From assembly GCF_024171695.1 (NCBI RefSeq), contig NZ_JAMTCF010000009.1, forward strand, positions 248,001 through 312,000: a DNA stretch of 64,000 bases, in the 5' to 3' direction. The position numbers and the translations under genes are program-made. Source of the stretch: Actinosynnema pretiosum. Its GTDB lineage: Bacteria; Actinomycetota; Actinomycetes; Mycobacteriales; Pseudonocardiaceae. The notes under the pieces are model-generated. The model did no database searches and was not told the origin of the DNA. It worked only from the letters and a program-made list of their open reading frames with translations. Of this stretch, positions 21,015-28,975 are shown piece after piece (positions within the stretch are counted from its first letter, which is position 1; the number at the start of each line of letters is the position of its first letter).

Positions 21015-22067
21015 CTACGGCAGCGGGGGCAGCGGCTCCTCGCCCGAGGGCGGCAGGTCGAAGTCCACCGACGCGTACTCGCGCAGCTTCGTCAGCCGGT
21101 GGAACCCGTCGATCATCCGCACCGTGCCCGACTTCGACCGCATCACGATCGACTGGGTCGTGCAGCCACCGGCCTGGTAGCGCACCCCGCGCACCAGGTC
21201 GCCGTCGGTGACGCCGGTCGCGCAGAAGAACACGTTGTCCCCGCGCACCAGGTCGGACGTGGTCAGCACCCGGTCCAGGTCGTGGCCCGCGTCCAGCGCG
21301 CGACCGCGCTCGGCGTCGTCCTTCGGCCACAACCGCGCCTGGATCGCGCCGCCCATGCACTTGAGCGCCGCCGCCGCGATGATGCCCTCCGGCGTGCCGC
21401 CGATGCCCACCAGCAGGTCGACGCCGGTGTCCGGGCGGGCCGCCGAGATCGCGCCCGCCACGTCGCCGTCCGAGATGAAGTGGATGCGCGCGCCGGACTG
21501 GCGCACCTTCAGCACCAGGTCCTCGTGCCGGGGCCGGTCCAGCACGCACACCGTCACGTCCGACACGTCGACGCCCTTGGCCTTGGCCACCCGCCGCACG
21601 TTCTCCGAGATCGGCGCGGTGATGTCGATGACGTCCGCCGCCTCCGGCCCGGTGGCCAGCTTCTCCATGTAGAACACCGCCGACGGGTCGAACATCGCGC
21701 CCCGCTCGGCCACCGCCAGCACCGCCAGCGCGTTCGGCATCCCCTTGGCCATCAGCGTCGTGCCGTCGATCGGGTCGACGGCCACGTCGCACTCCGGGCC
21801 GTTGCCGTCGCCCACCTCCTCGCCGTTGAACAGCATGGGCGCCTCGTCCTTCTCGCCCTCGCCGATCACGACGACCCCGCGCATCGACACCGTGCCGATG
21901 AGCTTGCGCATGGCGTCCACGGCCGCGCCGTCGCCGCCGTTCTTGTCACCCCGACCGACCCAGCGACCCGCCGCCATCGCCGCCGCCTCGGTCACCCTGA
22001 CCAGCTCCAGCGCCAGGTTCCGGTCCGGAGCCTCGCGCCTGCGCTCCGACGTGCTGTTGGACGTCAT
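21015..22067 (-). CDS. glpX: class II fructose-1,6-bisphosphatase
   Basis: 350-residue gluconeogenic phosphatase giving fructose-6-phosphate. GlpX signatures are [64 protein letters not shown], and [20 protein letters not shown]; the Asp and Glu residues of GEGEKDEAP and DPIDGT bind metal. Length fits Rv1099c, the main FBPase of mycobacteria. GGGGAG precedes the ATG. The exonuclease VII operon ends 47 bp upstream on the same strand, so co-transcription is possible. Confidence 0.95.
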   Translation of the reverse strand: MTSNSTSERRREAPDRNLALELVRVTEAAAMAAGRWVGRGDKNGGDGAAVDAMRKLIGTVSMRGVVVIGEGEKDEAPMLFNGEEVGDGNGPECDVAVDPIDGTTLMAKGMPNALAVLAVAERGAMFDPSAVFYMEKLATGPEAADVIDITAPISENVRRVAKAKGVDVSDVTVCVLDRPRHEDLVLKVRQSGARIHFISDGDVAGAISAARPDTGVDLLVGIGGTPEGIIAAAALKCMGGAIQARLWPKDDAERGRALDAGHDLDRVLTTSDLVRGDNVFFCATGVTDGDLVRGVRYQAGGCTTQSIVMRSKSGTVRMIDGFHRLTKLREYASVDFDLPPSGEEPLPPLP

Positions 22068-22114
22068 GCTGCTCCCCTGCGGTAGACCGGCCGATAGCCG
22101 ATCCTCGCACGTGG

Positions 22115-22324
22115 TCAGCCCCGAGGACCGTCCTCTTCGGTCACCGCGAGAGCTTGATCGATCCGCTCGCGGGCGCCCGCGAGATGCCGCTCACACGTCT
22201 TCGCCAGCACCTCGCCGCGCTCCCACAGCGCGAGCGAGTCCTCCAGCGGCAGACCGCCCGCCTCCAGCTTGCGGACGACCTCGACCAGCTCGTCCCGCGC
22301 GGCCTCGTACCCCGGCTCACTCAC
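22115..22324 (-). CDS. xseB: exodeoxyribonuclease VII small subunit
   Basis: 69-residue subunit with the typical [36 protein letters not shown] and [19 protein letters not shown] segments, a helical hairpin that binds the XseA coiled coil. It starts at a GTG overlapping the stop of the preceding hypothetical gene by 4 nt (GTGA, 22321-22324), so it is translationally coupled. The enzyme degrades single-stranded DNA to oligonucleotides. Confidence 0.93.
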   Translation of the reverse strand: MSEPGYEAARDELVEVVRKLEAGGLPLEDSLALWERGEVLAKTCERHLAGARERIDQALAVTEEDGPRG

Positions 22325-22737
22325 CTGGACAGGTTCCCCAATCGGTTGCTCACGTGCACCACCACCGTCGCCGCCGCCTGGTCGTAGTCGGCCAGAGCCT
22401 CGGCGAACTCGGCGCCGTCAGCCTCCCGCACCGCCTCGTCCACCCGCAGCTCGGCCTCCGCCAACCGCCTGCGCGGCACCGATCCGCACAGGTCACCGGC
22501 CCGCTCGGAGGCCGCCGAGGTCAGCGCGCGCACCGCGTCGAGCACGGCCTGCCTGCCCGAGTCGCACCCGGCGACCAGCGCCAACCAGCAGCCCGCCGCC
22601 GCGCTGTCGGCGGCCTCGGCGCGCCTGCTCAGCGCCAGCGCGGCCGGGTCGTCGCCCGCCCGCTCGGCGGCCTGCTCGGTCGCGGCCACCGTCAGCGGCA
22701 GGAACGTCGGCTCACGAGCCGGACTGGGCACCACCAC
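22321..22737 (-). CDS. hypothetical helical protein between xseA and xseB
   Basis: 138-residue protein rich in Ala, Glu, Arg and Asp, predicted all-helical, with segments [50 protein letters not shown] and [15 protein letters not shown]. No known domain or export signal is recognised. It overlaps the 3' end of xseA by 26 nt and the xseB start by 4 nt, so it is embedded in the exonuclease VII operon. GTG 22737 is the longest start; GTG at 22734 or 22731 are equally possible. Its place suggests a helper in DNA repair, which remains inference. Confidence 0.65.
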   Translation of the reverse strand: MVVPSPAREPTFLPLTVAATEQAAERAGDDPAALALSRRAEAADSAAAGCWLALVAGCDSGRQAVLDAVRALTSAASERAGDLCGSVPRRRLAEAELRVDEAVREADGAEFAEALADYDQAAATVVVHVSNRLGNLSR

Positions 22738-23974
22738 CGCCTCCTCCCTCGACGACCGCGTGCACGGCCCCGTCCGCGACCCTGACCCGCAGGCGGGTCC
22801 CGGCGGGCGCGTCGGCGGCCGACCGGAGCACGCCCTCCGTCCCCTCGGACGACACCAGCTGCACCACGGCGTACCCCCTGGCCAGGGTGGCGGCGGGACC
22901 GAGGGTCGTCAAGCGCGCCGCGGTCGCGGCGAGTCCCGCGCCCTCCGCGTCCAGCCGGTTGCGGACCGCGCGCAGCGCCCGGTCCCGCAGCCGCTGCACC
23001 TCCTCGGACCTGCGCTCCAGCGGCCCGTGCGGGTCGGCCAGCGCGGGCCGGGTGCGCAGCGCGTCCAGCAGCTTGCGCTCCCGGTCGACCCAGCCGCGCA
23101 GCGCGCGCCTCGCCCGGTCGCGGGCCTGCCGCAGCCGCTCGGTCTCCTCGGCGACGTCCGGCACCACGCGCTTGCCCGCGTCGGTGGGCGTCGAGCAGCG
23201 CACGTCGGCCACGTGGTCGACCAGCGGGGTGTCCGGCTCGTGCCCGATCGCCGACAGCAGCGGCGTGCGCAGCGCGGACACCGCCCGGCACAGCGCCTCG
23301 TCGGAGAACGGCAGCAGGTCCTCGACGCTGCCGCCGCCGCGCGCCAGCACGATCACGTCGACCTCGGGGTCGGCCTCCAGCACGCCCAGCGCGCGCACCA
23401 CCTCGGGCACCGCCGACGGGCCCTGCACCGCCACGTTGACCACCCGGAACCGGGCGGCGGGCCACCTGGCCTGCGCGTTCTTCAGCACGTCCCGCTCGGC
23501 GGCCGAGGCCCGACCGGTCACCAGGCCGATCTTGTTCGGCAGGAACGGCGGCTTGCGCTTGCGGCGCCGGTCGAACAGGCCCTCGGCGTCCAGCAGCTTG
23601 CGCAACCGCTCGACGCGGGCCAGCAGGTCGCCGATCCCGACCGCGCGGATCTCGTCCACGCGCAGGCTGATCGTGCCGCGCGCCGCGTAGTAGCTGGGCC
23701 TGCCGTGCACGACCACCCGGCTGCCCTCGGTGAGCTGGCCGTCCCGGACCAGGTCGGCGGGCGCGGTCAGCGACATCGACAGGTCGGCGGACGGGTCGCG
23801 CAGCGTCAGGAACGCCGTCCTCATGTTCGGGCGGGCGCTGAGCTGGGTGACCTGGCCCTCCACCCACACGTCGCCGAGCCTGCCGATCCAGTCGGCGATC
23901 TTCTGGGCGACCGTGCGCACCGGCCACGGCTCCTCCGGCGAGGAGCGCGGCGGCTGGGCCTTCTGCTCCGTCAC
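22712..23974 (-). CDS. xseA: exodeoxyribonuclease VII large subunit
   Basis: 420-residue catalytic subunit. The N-terminal OB-fold DNA-binding domain (about 1-110) has [15 protein letters not shown] and [20 protein letters not shown]; the exonuclease domain contains [67 protein letters not shown] (quoted in pieces), then a long coiled coil that binds XseB, and C-terminal [17 protein letters not shown] 23974 overlaps the stop of the upstream gene by 4 nt (GTGA) and starts the conserved region; the longer open frame upstream is not coding. Confidence 0.93.
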   Translation of the reverse strand: MTEQKAQPPRSSPEEPWPVRTVAQKIADWIGRLGDVWVEGQVTQLSARPNMRTAFLTLRDPSADLSMSLTAPADLVRDGQLTEGSRVVVHGRPSYYAARGTISLRVDEIRAVGIGDLLARVERLRKLLDAEGLFDRRRKRKPPFLPNKIGLVTGRASAAERDVLKNAQARWPAARFRVVNVAVQGPSAVPEVVRALGVLEADPEVDVIVLARGGGSVEDLLPFSDEALCRAVSALRTPLLSAIGHEPDTPLVDHVADVRCSTPTDAGKRVVPDVAEETERLRQARDRARRALRGWVDRERKLLDALRTRPALADPHGPLERRSEEVQRLRDRALRAVRNRLDAEGAGLAATAARLTTLGPAATLARGYAVVQLVSSEGTEGVLRSAADAPAGTRLRVRVADGAVHAVVEGGGGGGAQSGS

Positions 23975-24579
23975 GACTCGGCGCGCAGGTTGGCCAGGCG
24001 GCGGGCCAGCATCCCGGTGAACTCGGGGCGCGACTCGTGCGCGCGCTCGTGCGCGAGCAGCTGCTCCAGGTCGGTCGCGGACAGCGACCGCAGCTTGGCC
24101 CGGAGCTGCGGCAGGCTCATCGAGTCGTACTCGGGCAGCGCGGACGGCGACTCGGCGGCCAGCGCCCGCTCCTCGCGGGCCCACGGGTCGGCGGAGTCGT
24201 CATCAGCGTCGGCCGTGGCGTCGGCGGTGGCCGCGGCGACCTTCGCGATGCCCTCGGCGGCGGACTTCCGCTCCTGGTCGGAGGGGGTCTTGGCGGCGGG
24301 CGCGGCGGGCTTCGCGGCGCTCGGGGCGGCGTCGGTCCCGTCCTCGTCGAACACGGCCCACTCGGGCTCCTGCTCGACGGGCCTGAGGCCGGCGAGCACG
24401 TCGTCGCCCCTGATTGCGAGTTCGGTCACCGTCTGCTGCACGCGCATCGACAGCTGCAGGGCCTCGCTGACCACGGTCACCGGCAGCCCGGCGAGCTGTC
24501 CTGGCAGCTTCTTGGCCTGCTCGACCGCGGTGACGGCCAGTCCCGCGGCGAGGCGGACGGGCAGCGGGAGTTGCTTCAT
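23971..24579 (-). CDS. lipid droplet-associated-type protein (Rv1109c-like)
   Basis: 202-residue protein. The N-terminal half is amphipathic ([59 protein letters not shown]), typical of a family annotated as lipid droplet-associated; the middle is Ala/Asp-rich low complexity; the C-terminal [23 protein letters not shown] and [16 protein letters not shown] form a helical motif. It opens the exonuclease VII operon and overlaps xseA by 4 nt. It is divergent from ispH, as in M. tuberculosis (Rv1109c-Rv1110). A molecular role is not established. Confidence 0.75.
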   Translation of the reverse strand: MKQLPLPVRLAAGLAVTAVEQAKKLPGQLAGLPVTVVSEALQLSMRVQQTVTELAIRGDDVLAGLRPVEQEPEWAVFDEDGTDAAPSAAKPAAPAAKTPSDQERKSAAEGIAKVAAATADATADADDDSADPWAREERALAAESPSALPEYDSMSLPQLRAKLRSLSATDLEQLLAHERAHESRPEFTGMLARRLANLRAES

Positions 24580-24630
24580 GCACCCAGATTGCCCCAGTCG
24601 GGCGGCGTGTGCCTAGGTTCGCCACGCCCG

Positions 24631-24636
24631 TACCCT
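24631..24636 (+). promoter_or_regulatory. -10 box (TACCCT) of ispH, leaderless start
   Basis: TACCCT ends 7 nt before the ATG at 24644, without a Shine-Dalgarno. Confidence 0.6.
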
Positions 24637-24643
24637 GGACGAC

Positions 24644-25588
24644 ATGGACAAGCGAGTGCTCCTGGCCAATCCGCGCGGGTACTGCGCGGGCGTTGACCGC
24701 GCAGTCGTCACGGTGGAGAAGGCGCTGGAGAAGTACGGCGCGCCGGTGTACGTCCGCAAGGAGATCGTCCACAACAAGCACGTCGTGGAGACGCTGTCGA
24801 AGCGCGGCGCGATCTTCGTCAACGAGACCGACGAGGTGCCCGAGGGCGCGCTGGTGGTGTTCTCCGCCCACGGCGTCTCGCCCAAGGTGCACGAGGAGGC
24901 CGCCGACCGCAGCCTGCGCACCATCGACGCGACCTGCCCCCTGGTGACCAAGGTCCACAAGGAGGCCCAGCGGTTCGCGCGCGAGGACTACGACATCCTG
25001 CTCATCGGCCACGAGGGTCACGAGGAGGTCGAGGGCACCGCCGGTGAGGCGCCCGACCACATCCAGCTCGTGGACACCGCCGAGGACGTCGCGAAGGTCG
25101 AGGTGCGCGACCCGTCCAAGGTGATCTGGCTGTCCCAGACCACGCTGTCGGTGGACGAGACGATGGTCCGGGTGCGCCAGCTCAAGGAGCGCTTCCCCGA
25201 CCTGCAGGAACCGCCGTCGGACGACATCTGCTACGCCACCTCCAACCGCCAGGTCGCGGTGAAGACGATGGCGCCGGAGTGCGACCTGGTGCTCGTGGTC
25301 GGCTCGAAGAACTCGTCCAACTCGGTGCGGCTGGTCGAGGTCGCGCTGCAGGCGGGCGCGAAGGCCTCGTACCTGATCGACTACGCCGAGGAGGTCGACG
25401 AGGCCTGGTTCGACGGCGTGACCACGGTCGGCGTGACCAGCGGCGCCTCGGTGCCGGACATCCTGGTGATGGACCTGCTCAAGCACCTGGCCGAGCGCGG
25501 CTACGCGGACGTGGAGGAGATCACCACGGCCAACGAGAAGATCGCGTTCTCGCTGCCGCGCGAGCTGCGCAAGGACTCGGTGCGCTGA
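24644..25588 (+). CDS. ispH: 4-hydroxy-3-methylbut-2-enyl diphosphate reductase
   Basis: 314-residue iron-sulfur enzyme for the last step of the MEP pathway, making IPP and DMAPP. The three cluster cysteines are visible: C14 in [14 protein letters not shown]98 in [12 protein letters not shown] and C196 in [11 protein letters not shown]. The proton-donor region is [16 protein letters not shown], and [11 protein letters not shown] plus TSGASVPD bind the substrate. It begins at an apparently leaderless ATG. It supplies precursors for prenyl synthases such as the one at 9176. Confidence 0.96.
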   Translation: MDKRVLLANPRGYCAGVDRAVVTVEKALEKYGAPVYVRKEIVHNKHVVETLSKRGAIFVNETDEVPEGALVVFSAHGVSPKVHEEAADRSLRTIDATCPLVTKVHKEAQRFAREDYDILLIGHEGHEEVEGTAGEAPDHIQLVDTAEDVAKVEVRDPSKVIWLSQTTLSVDETMVRVRQLKERFPDLQEPPSDDICYATSNRQVAVKTMAPECDLVLVVGSKNSSNSVRLVEVALQAGAKASYLIDYAEEVDEAWFDGVTTVGVTSGASVPDILVMDLLKHLAERGYADVEEITTANEKIAFSLPRELRKDSVR

Positions 25589-25598
25589 CCGGGGAGAG

Positions 25599-25630
25599 CC
25601 GGACCTGATCGGGGGACCCGATCGGTCCGG
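25599..25630 (+). terminator. hairpin immediately after ispH
   Basis: CCGGACC-T-GATCGGG pairs with CCCGATCGGTCCGG, a 14-bp stem with one bulged T and a GGA loop, 11 nt past the ispH stop. Confidence 0.7.
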
Positions 25631-25683
25631 GCCGACGACGGGCGCCCGCGCTGGGGCGCCGCGACGCGGTGACGACGCGGCTG

Positions 25684-25720
25684 GGAGGAGCCGGAGCGGA
25701 TGACCCGCTCCGGCTCCTCC
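25684..25720. terminator. 16-bp perfect hairpin between ispH and DUF6542 gene
   Basis: 25684-25699 pairs with 25705-25720 around a 5-nt loop; likely second, bidirectional terminator. Confidence 0.75.
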
Positions 25721-25760
25721 GCGTTCAAGGCACGGACGGGCGCCGCTCCGGCTGCCGTCA

Positions 25761-25780
25761 GTTGACCGTCAACAGTTGTC
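25761..25780. repeat. overlapping GTTGAC/GTCAAC palindromes
   Basis: GTTGACCGTCAAC (25761-25773) is a perfect palindrome about a central C; its right arm is reused in GTCAACAGTTGTC (25768-25780), imperfect by one base. Related palindromes occur at 50845 and 50923. Confidence 0.6.
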
Positions 25781-25899
25781 GGCCAGCCGCTCGCTCCTCC
25801 GGCCGCCGCCCTCCCCCTGGAAAGCCAAGAGCCCCGGCGCTGTCACCAGCACCGGGGCTCCCGGATCTCGCTCTCCAGCTCGTGCTCCCGAGGACCCGC

Positions 25900-26670
25900 T
25901 CAGTCCTCGTCGCGCGGACGCGGCCTGCGGGGCCGCTCACCGGCGGGCTTGCGCGGGCGGTCACCCGACGGGCGCTCGCCCGCAGGCTTCTTCTTCTCGC
26001 CCGCAGGCTTCTTCTCCCCGGACCCCGCCGCCCCGGACGGCCGGGGCCGCCTCGGGCGCTCGGCGTCCTCGGCGGGCGCGGGCTTGCGGGGGCGCTTCGG
26101 GCGCTCGTCGGCCTCGACGTCGGCCTCGACGTCGTCCACCGGCCTCGGGCGCTTCTTCGGCGGCCTCGGGGCCTCCTCGGCGTCCAGCTCGTCCTGCGTC
26201 ACCCGGTTCGGGTCGCGCTGCAGGAACACCCGCGCGACGCCGATGCCCACGGTGAACAGGGTGGTCAGGGCCATCGCCGGGAAGGCGTTCATGAGCGGTT
26301 TGCCCAGGTCCAGCGCCAGCGCCATGCCCTGGCTGGACGAGTCGCCGGTGGCCAGCACGACCAGCGGCACCACCACCGCCACCACCAGCGGCGGCTGCAC
26401 GACCGGGCCGAACATCGACCTGCGCTCGACGAACACCACGGCGCCCACCGAGCCCACGAAGAAGACCACCCCGAACAGCAGCCCCACTGTCTTCGACGAG
26501 TTCACGTCGATGAAGGCGCCGACGAACGCGAGGGCGAACGCGATCAGCACCGCGGCCCACCACTGCAGCCCGCGGAAGGTGCCGAACATGGCGCGGTCGT
26601 TCCAGCGGACTTCCTCGAACTCGTCGTCCTCATCCGGCTCGCTGCGCCGGTCACGCGTTGCGGCGGTCAC
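25900..26670 (-). CDS. DUF6542 family membrane protein with basic Pro/Lys/Arg tail
   Basis: 256-residue protein. The N-terminal 35 residues are acidic and cytosolic; four transmembrane helices follow (about residues 38-150, e.g. WWAAVLIAFALAFVGAFI, TVGLLFGVVFFVGSVGAVV); the C-terminal 100 residues are a low-complexity, strongly basic tail with repeated GEKKPAGE and PRKPAGERP units. It matches DUF6542 (Rv1111c position next to ispH). GTG 26670 is chosen because TAGGAG lies 5 nt upstream. Function unknown; a basic tail may contact nucleic acid or acidic lipids (inference). Confidence 0.8.
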   Translation of the reverse strand: MTAATRDRRSEPDEDDEFEEVRWNDRAMFGTFRGLQWWAAVLIAFALAFVGAFIDVNSSKTVGLLFGVVFFVGSVGAVVFVERRSMFGPVVQPPLVVAVVVPLVVLATGDSSSQGMALALDLGKPLMNAFPAMALTTLFTVGIGVARVFLQRDPNRVTQDELDAEEAPRPPKKRPRPVDDVEADVEADERPKRPRKPAPAEDAERPRRPRPSGAAGSGEKKPAGEKKKPAGERPSGDRPRKPAGERPRRPRPRDED

Positions 26671-26771
26671 GCTCACTCCTACGTTCGGGCCGGACCGATC
26701 CGGCATACGGTATCCGACTCCCGCCGCGCTGCGCGGGCTCCCGCCACGCCTCGCGCGGACGTCACTTCTTG

Positions 26772-27713
26772 TTACGCCTCACGGGCCTCCGAGGGTGCAC
26801 CGACCGCCTCCCGCTCGTCGGCCCTGCGGACCACCGGGAGCGGCGCGGGCGCCCCCGACGCGGCCGACAGCGGCCCCGCCGCCGCCCGGAAGCCCTCCAG
26901 CGCGTCCAGCTCACGCCTGCGCGCGGACAGGAACCGCTGCAGGTGCGTGCTGGACAGGTTCACCGCCTCCACCGCGCCCTCGGCGGCCCGGTGCGCCCGC
27001 CCCGCCTGCGCCTTCACCCGCTCGACGTCGTCGGCGAGCGCCCGGTCGGAGGCCGCGAACACCGCCGCCGACGCGATCACCGCGAACCCGGTCGGGCCGC
27101 ACAGGAACACCCTGCGGTCCAGCAGCCAGCGCAGCAGCTCCGGATCGGTGTCCAGCGCCGCGACGACCGCGCCGTCGTTGGGCACGAACATCACCGTGCC
27201 GTAGATGGCGTCGGCCCACCGCTGGTAGCCCTTGCCCGCCAGCTCCGCCGCCCGCGCCCGGATGGTGCGCACGTGCACCCGCAGCGCGTCGGCGCGCTCG
27301 CGCGGGTCGTCGGTCTCCACGGCTTCCGCCCAGAGCGCCATGGACATCTTCGCGTCGACCGGGACCCGCCGTCCACCGCCGACCTCCAGCACCAGGTCCG
27401 GCCGCACCGAGCCACCGCCCGCCACGTCCACCTGGACGCTGAAGTGCACGCCCTCGCGCAGCCCGAGCGCGCGGGCGGTCTCCACCAGCACCCGCTCGCC
27501 CAGCTCGCCGCGCCCGCTGGAGGAGGAGAACGCCACCTCGTACCGCTGGAGCGCGAGCTGCCGCACCTCGCCCCGCTCCCGCTCCAGCCGCACCTCGTCC
27601 AGCGCGGCGTCCACGCGCCGCACGCTGTCCTGGTAGAGCCGCCACAGGAACCCGAGCGCGCCCGCGAGCAGGAGCGCCACCACCACCGCCGCCGTGCTGA
27701 GGACCGCCGTCAC
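26772..27713 (-). CDS. rmuC: DNA recombination protein RmuC
   Basis: 313-residue member of the RmuC family, thought to limit inversions at inverted repeats. It has an N-terminal transmembrane anchor (about residues 5-24), a short coiled coil (YQDSVRRVDAALDEVRLERE) and the nuclease-like RmuC domain with SSSGRGELGERVLVETARALG, VRPDLVLEV, RRVPVDAKMSM, and GTVMFVPNDGAVVAAL. The coiled coil is shorter than in E. coli. It is divergent from sbcD; two copies of GGCGCTGAATC (27714-27724, 27727-27737) lie at its start. Confidence 0.88.
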   Translation of the reverse strand: MTAVLSTAAVVVALLLAGALGFLWRLYQDSVRRVDAALDEVRLERERGEVRQLALQRYEVAFSSSSGRGELGERVLVETARALGLREGVHFSVQVDVAGGGSVRPDLVLEVGGGRRVPVDAKMSMALWAEAVETDDPRERADALRVHVRTIRARAAELAGKGYQRWADAIYGTVMFVPNDGAVVAALDTDPELLRWLLDRRVFLCGPTGFAVIASAAVFAASDRALADDVERVKAQAGRAHRAAEGAVEAVNLSSTHLQRFLSARRRELDALEGFRAAAGPLSAASGAPAPLPVVRRADEREAVGAPSEAREA

Positions 27714-27813
27714 GGCGCTGAATCATGGCGCTGAATCCCGGCCCGCCCACCCGTCCTCACCTGATCGAGCGACACGCCGACCGGCAACGCCCGGATCTCC
27801 CGGTGATCACCCC

Positions 27814-27819
27814 TAGCGT
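27814..27819 (+). promoter_or_regulatory. -10 box (TAGCGT) of sbcD, leaderless start
   Basis: TAGCGT ends 7 nt before the ATG at 27827 and no Shine-Dalgarno is present. Confidence 0.55.
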
Positions 27820-27826
27820 GGCCGCC

Positions 27827-28975
27827 ATGCGCTTGCTGCACACCTCCGACTGGCACGTGGGCCGCGTCTTCCACGGCCGTGACCTGCTGCGCGAGCAGGA
27901 ATCGGTGCTCGGCGGGCTGGCCGACCTGGTCAGCGACGAGCGGGTGGACGTGGTCGTGGTGTCCGGCGACCTGTTCGACCGCGCCGTGCCCAACGCGGAG
28001 GCGGTCGCGCTGTGCTCGCGGGTGCTGGAGCGGGTGCGCGCGGCGGGCGCGCGGGTCGTCGTCACGCCGGGCAACCACGACTCGGCGGCGCGCCTCGGCC
28101 TGTTCGGCGGCTTCGCGGCGGCGGGCGGCCTGCACCTGCGCACCCGCGTCGCCGACCTGGCCGACCCGGTGCTGCTGGCCGACGAGCACGGCCCGGTGGC
28201 GCTGTACGGCATCCCGTTCCTGGAGCCCGAGACGGCCCGCCGCGCGCTGGACGTGCCGTCCGCGCGCGGCCACGCCGGGGTGCTCACCGAGGCGATGCGC
28301 CGGGTCACCGCCGACCTGGCCGCCCGGCCCGACGGCACCCGGTCGGTGGTGCTCGCGCACGCGTTCGTGACCGGCGGGGCGCCGTGCGACTCGGAGCGCA
28401 CGATCGCGGTCGGCGGGGTGCAGGAGGTGTCCGGGTCGGTGTTCGACGGGGTCGACTACGCGGCGCTCGGACACCTGCACGGGGCGCAGGAGCTCGCCGA
28501 CCACCTGCGCTACTCGGGCAGCCCGCTGGCCTACTCGTTCTCGGAGGCCGGGCACACCAAGTCGGTGTGGCTGGTCGAGCTGGACGCGGGCGGGCTGGCC
28601 GGGGTGGAGCGCAGGGAGCTGCCGGTGCCGCGCCCGCTGGGGCGGTTGCGCGGGGAGCTGGGCGCGCTGCTGGCCGACCCGGCGAACGCCGCCGTGGAGG
28701 ACAGCTTCCTGTCCGTGGAGCTGACCGACCGGGTCCGGCCGCTGGACGCGCTGCGCCGGTTGCAGGCCCGGTTCGAGCACGCCGTGCACGTGGAGTGGAA
28801 GCCGGAGGGCGGCAGGCGCGCGGAGCTGCGGTTCGCGGAGCGGGTGCGCGGGCGCAGCGACGAGGAGGTGACGTGCTGCTTCGTGGAGGACGTGCGCAAC
28901 AGCCCGCCGTCACCGGGTGAGCTGGCGCTGCTGCGCGAGGCGTTCGCGGCGGCCGGGCGGGAGGAGAGCGCGTGA
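27827..28975 (+). CDS. sbcD: exonuclease SbcD (Mre11-like nuclease subunit)
   Basis: 382-residue Mre11-type nuclease that, with SbcC, cuts DNA hairpins and blocked ends. The phosphoesterase motifs are LLHTSDWHVGR, VVVSGDLFDRAVPN, VVVTPGNHDSAARL, SVVLAHAFVTGG and DYAALGHLHGAQ, followed by the capping domain. ATG 27827 directly opens the fold; the frame is open upstream but non-coding. The stop overlaps the sbcC start by 4 nt (GTGA, 28972-28975). Confidence 0.95.
   Translation: MRLLHTSDWHVGRVFHGRDLLREQESVLGGLADLVSDERVDVVVVSGDLFDRAVPNAEAVALCSRVLERVRAAGARVVVTPGNHDSAARLGLFGGFAAAGGLHLRTRVADLADPVLLADEHGPVALYGIPFLEPETARRALDVPSARGHAGVLTEAMRRVTADLAARPDGTRSVVLAHAFVTGGAPCDSERTIAVGGVQEVSGSVFDGVDYAALGHLHGAQELADHLRYSGSPLAYSFSEAGHTKSVWLVELDAGGLAGVERRELPVPRPLGRLRGELGALLADPANAAVEDSFLSVELTDRVRPLDALRRLQARFEHAVHVEWKPEGGRRAELRFAERVRGRSDEEVTCCFVEDVRNSPPSPGELALLREAFAAAGREESA

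Larger units (their letters stand above)
25589..25899. other. non-coding stretch after ispH: two terminators and a palindromic motif
   Basis: Holds two hairpins (25599-25630 and 25684-25720), the overlapping palindromes at 25761-25780, and a third possible hairpin of CACCGG/CCCCGG repeats near 25832-25860. No gene is visible. Confidence 0.7.

Noticed and set aside
27714..27737. Two copies of GGCGCTGAATC at the rmuC start as a regulatory element
   Set aside because: Only two copies, one overlapping codons of rmuC; too little evidence to call a site.
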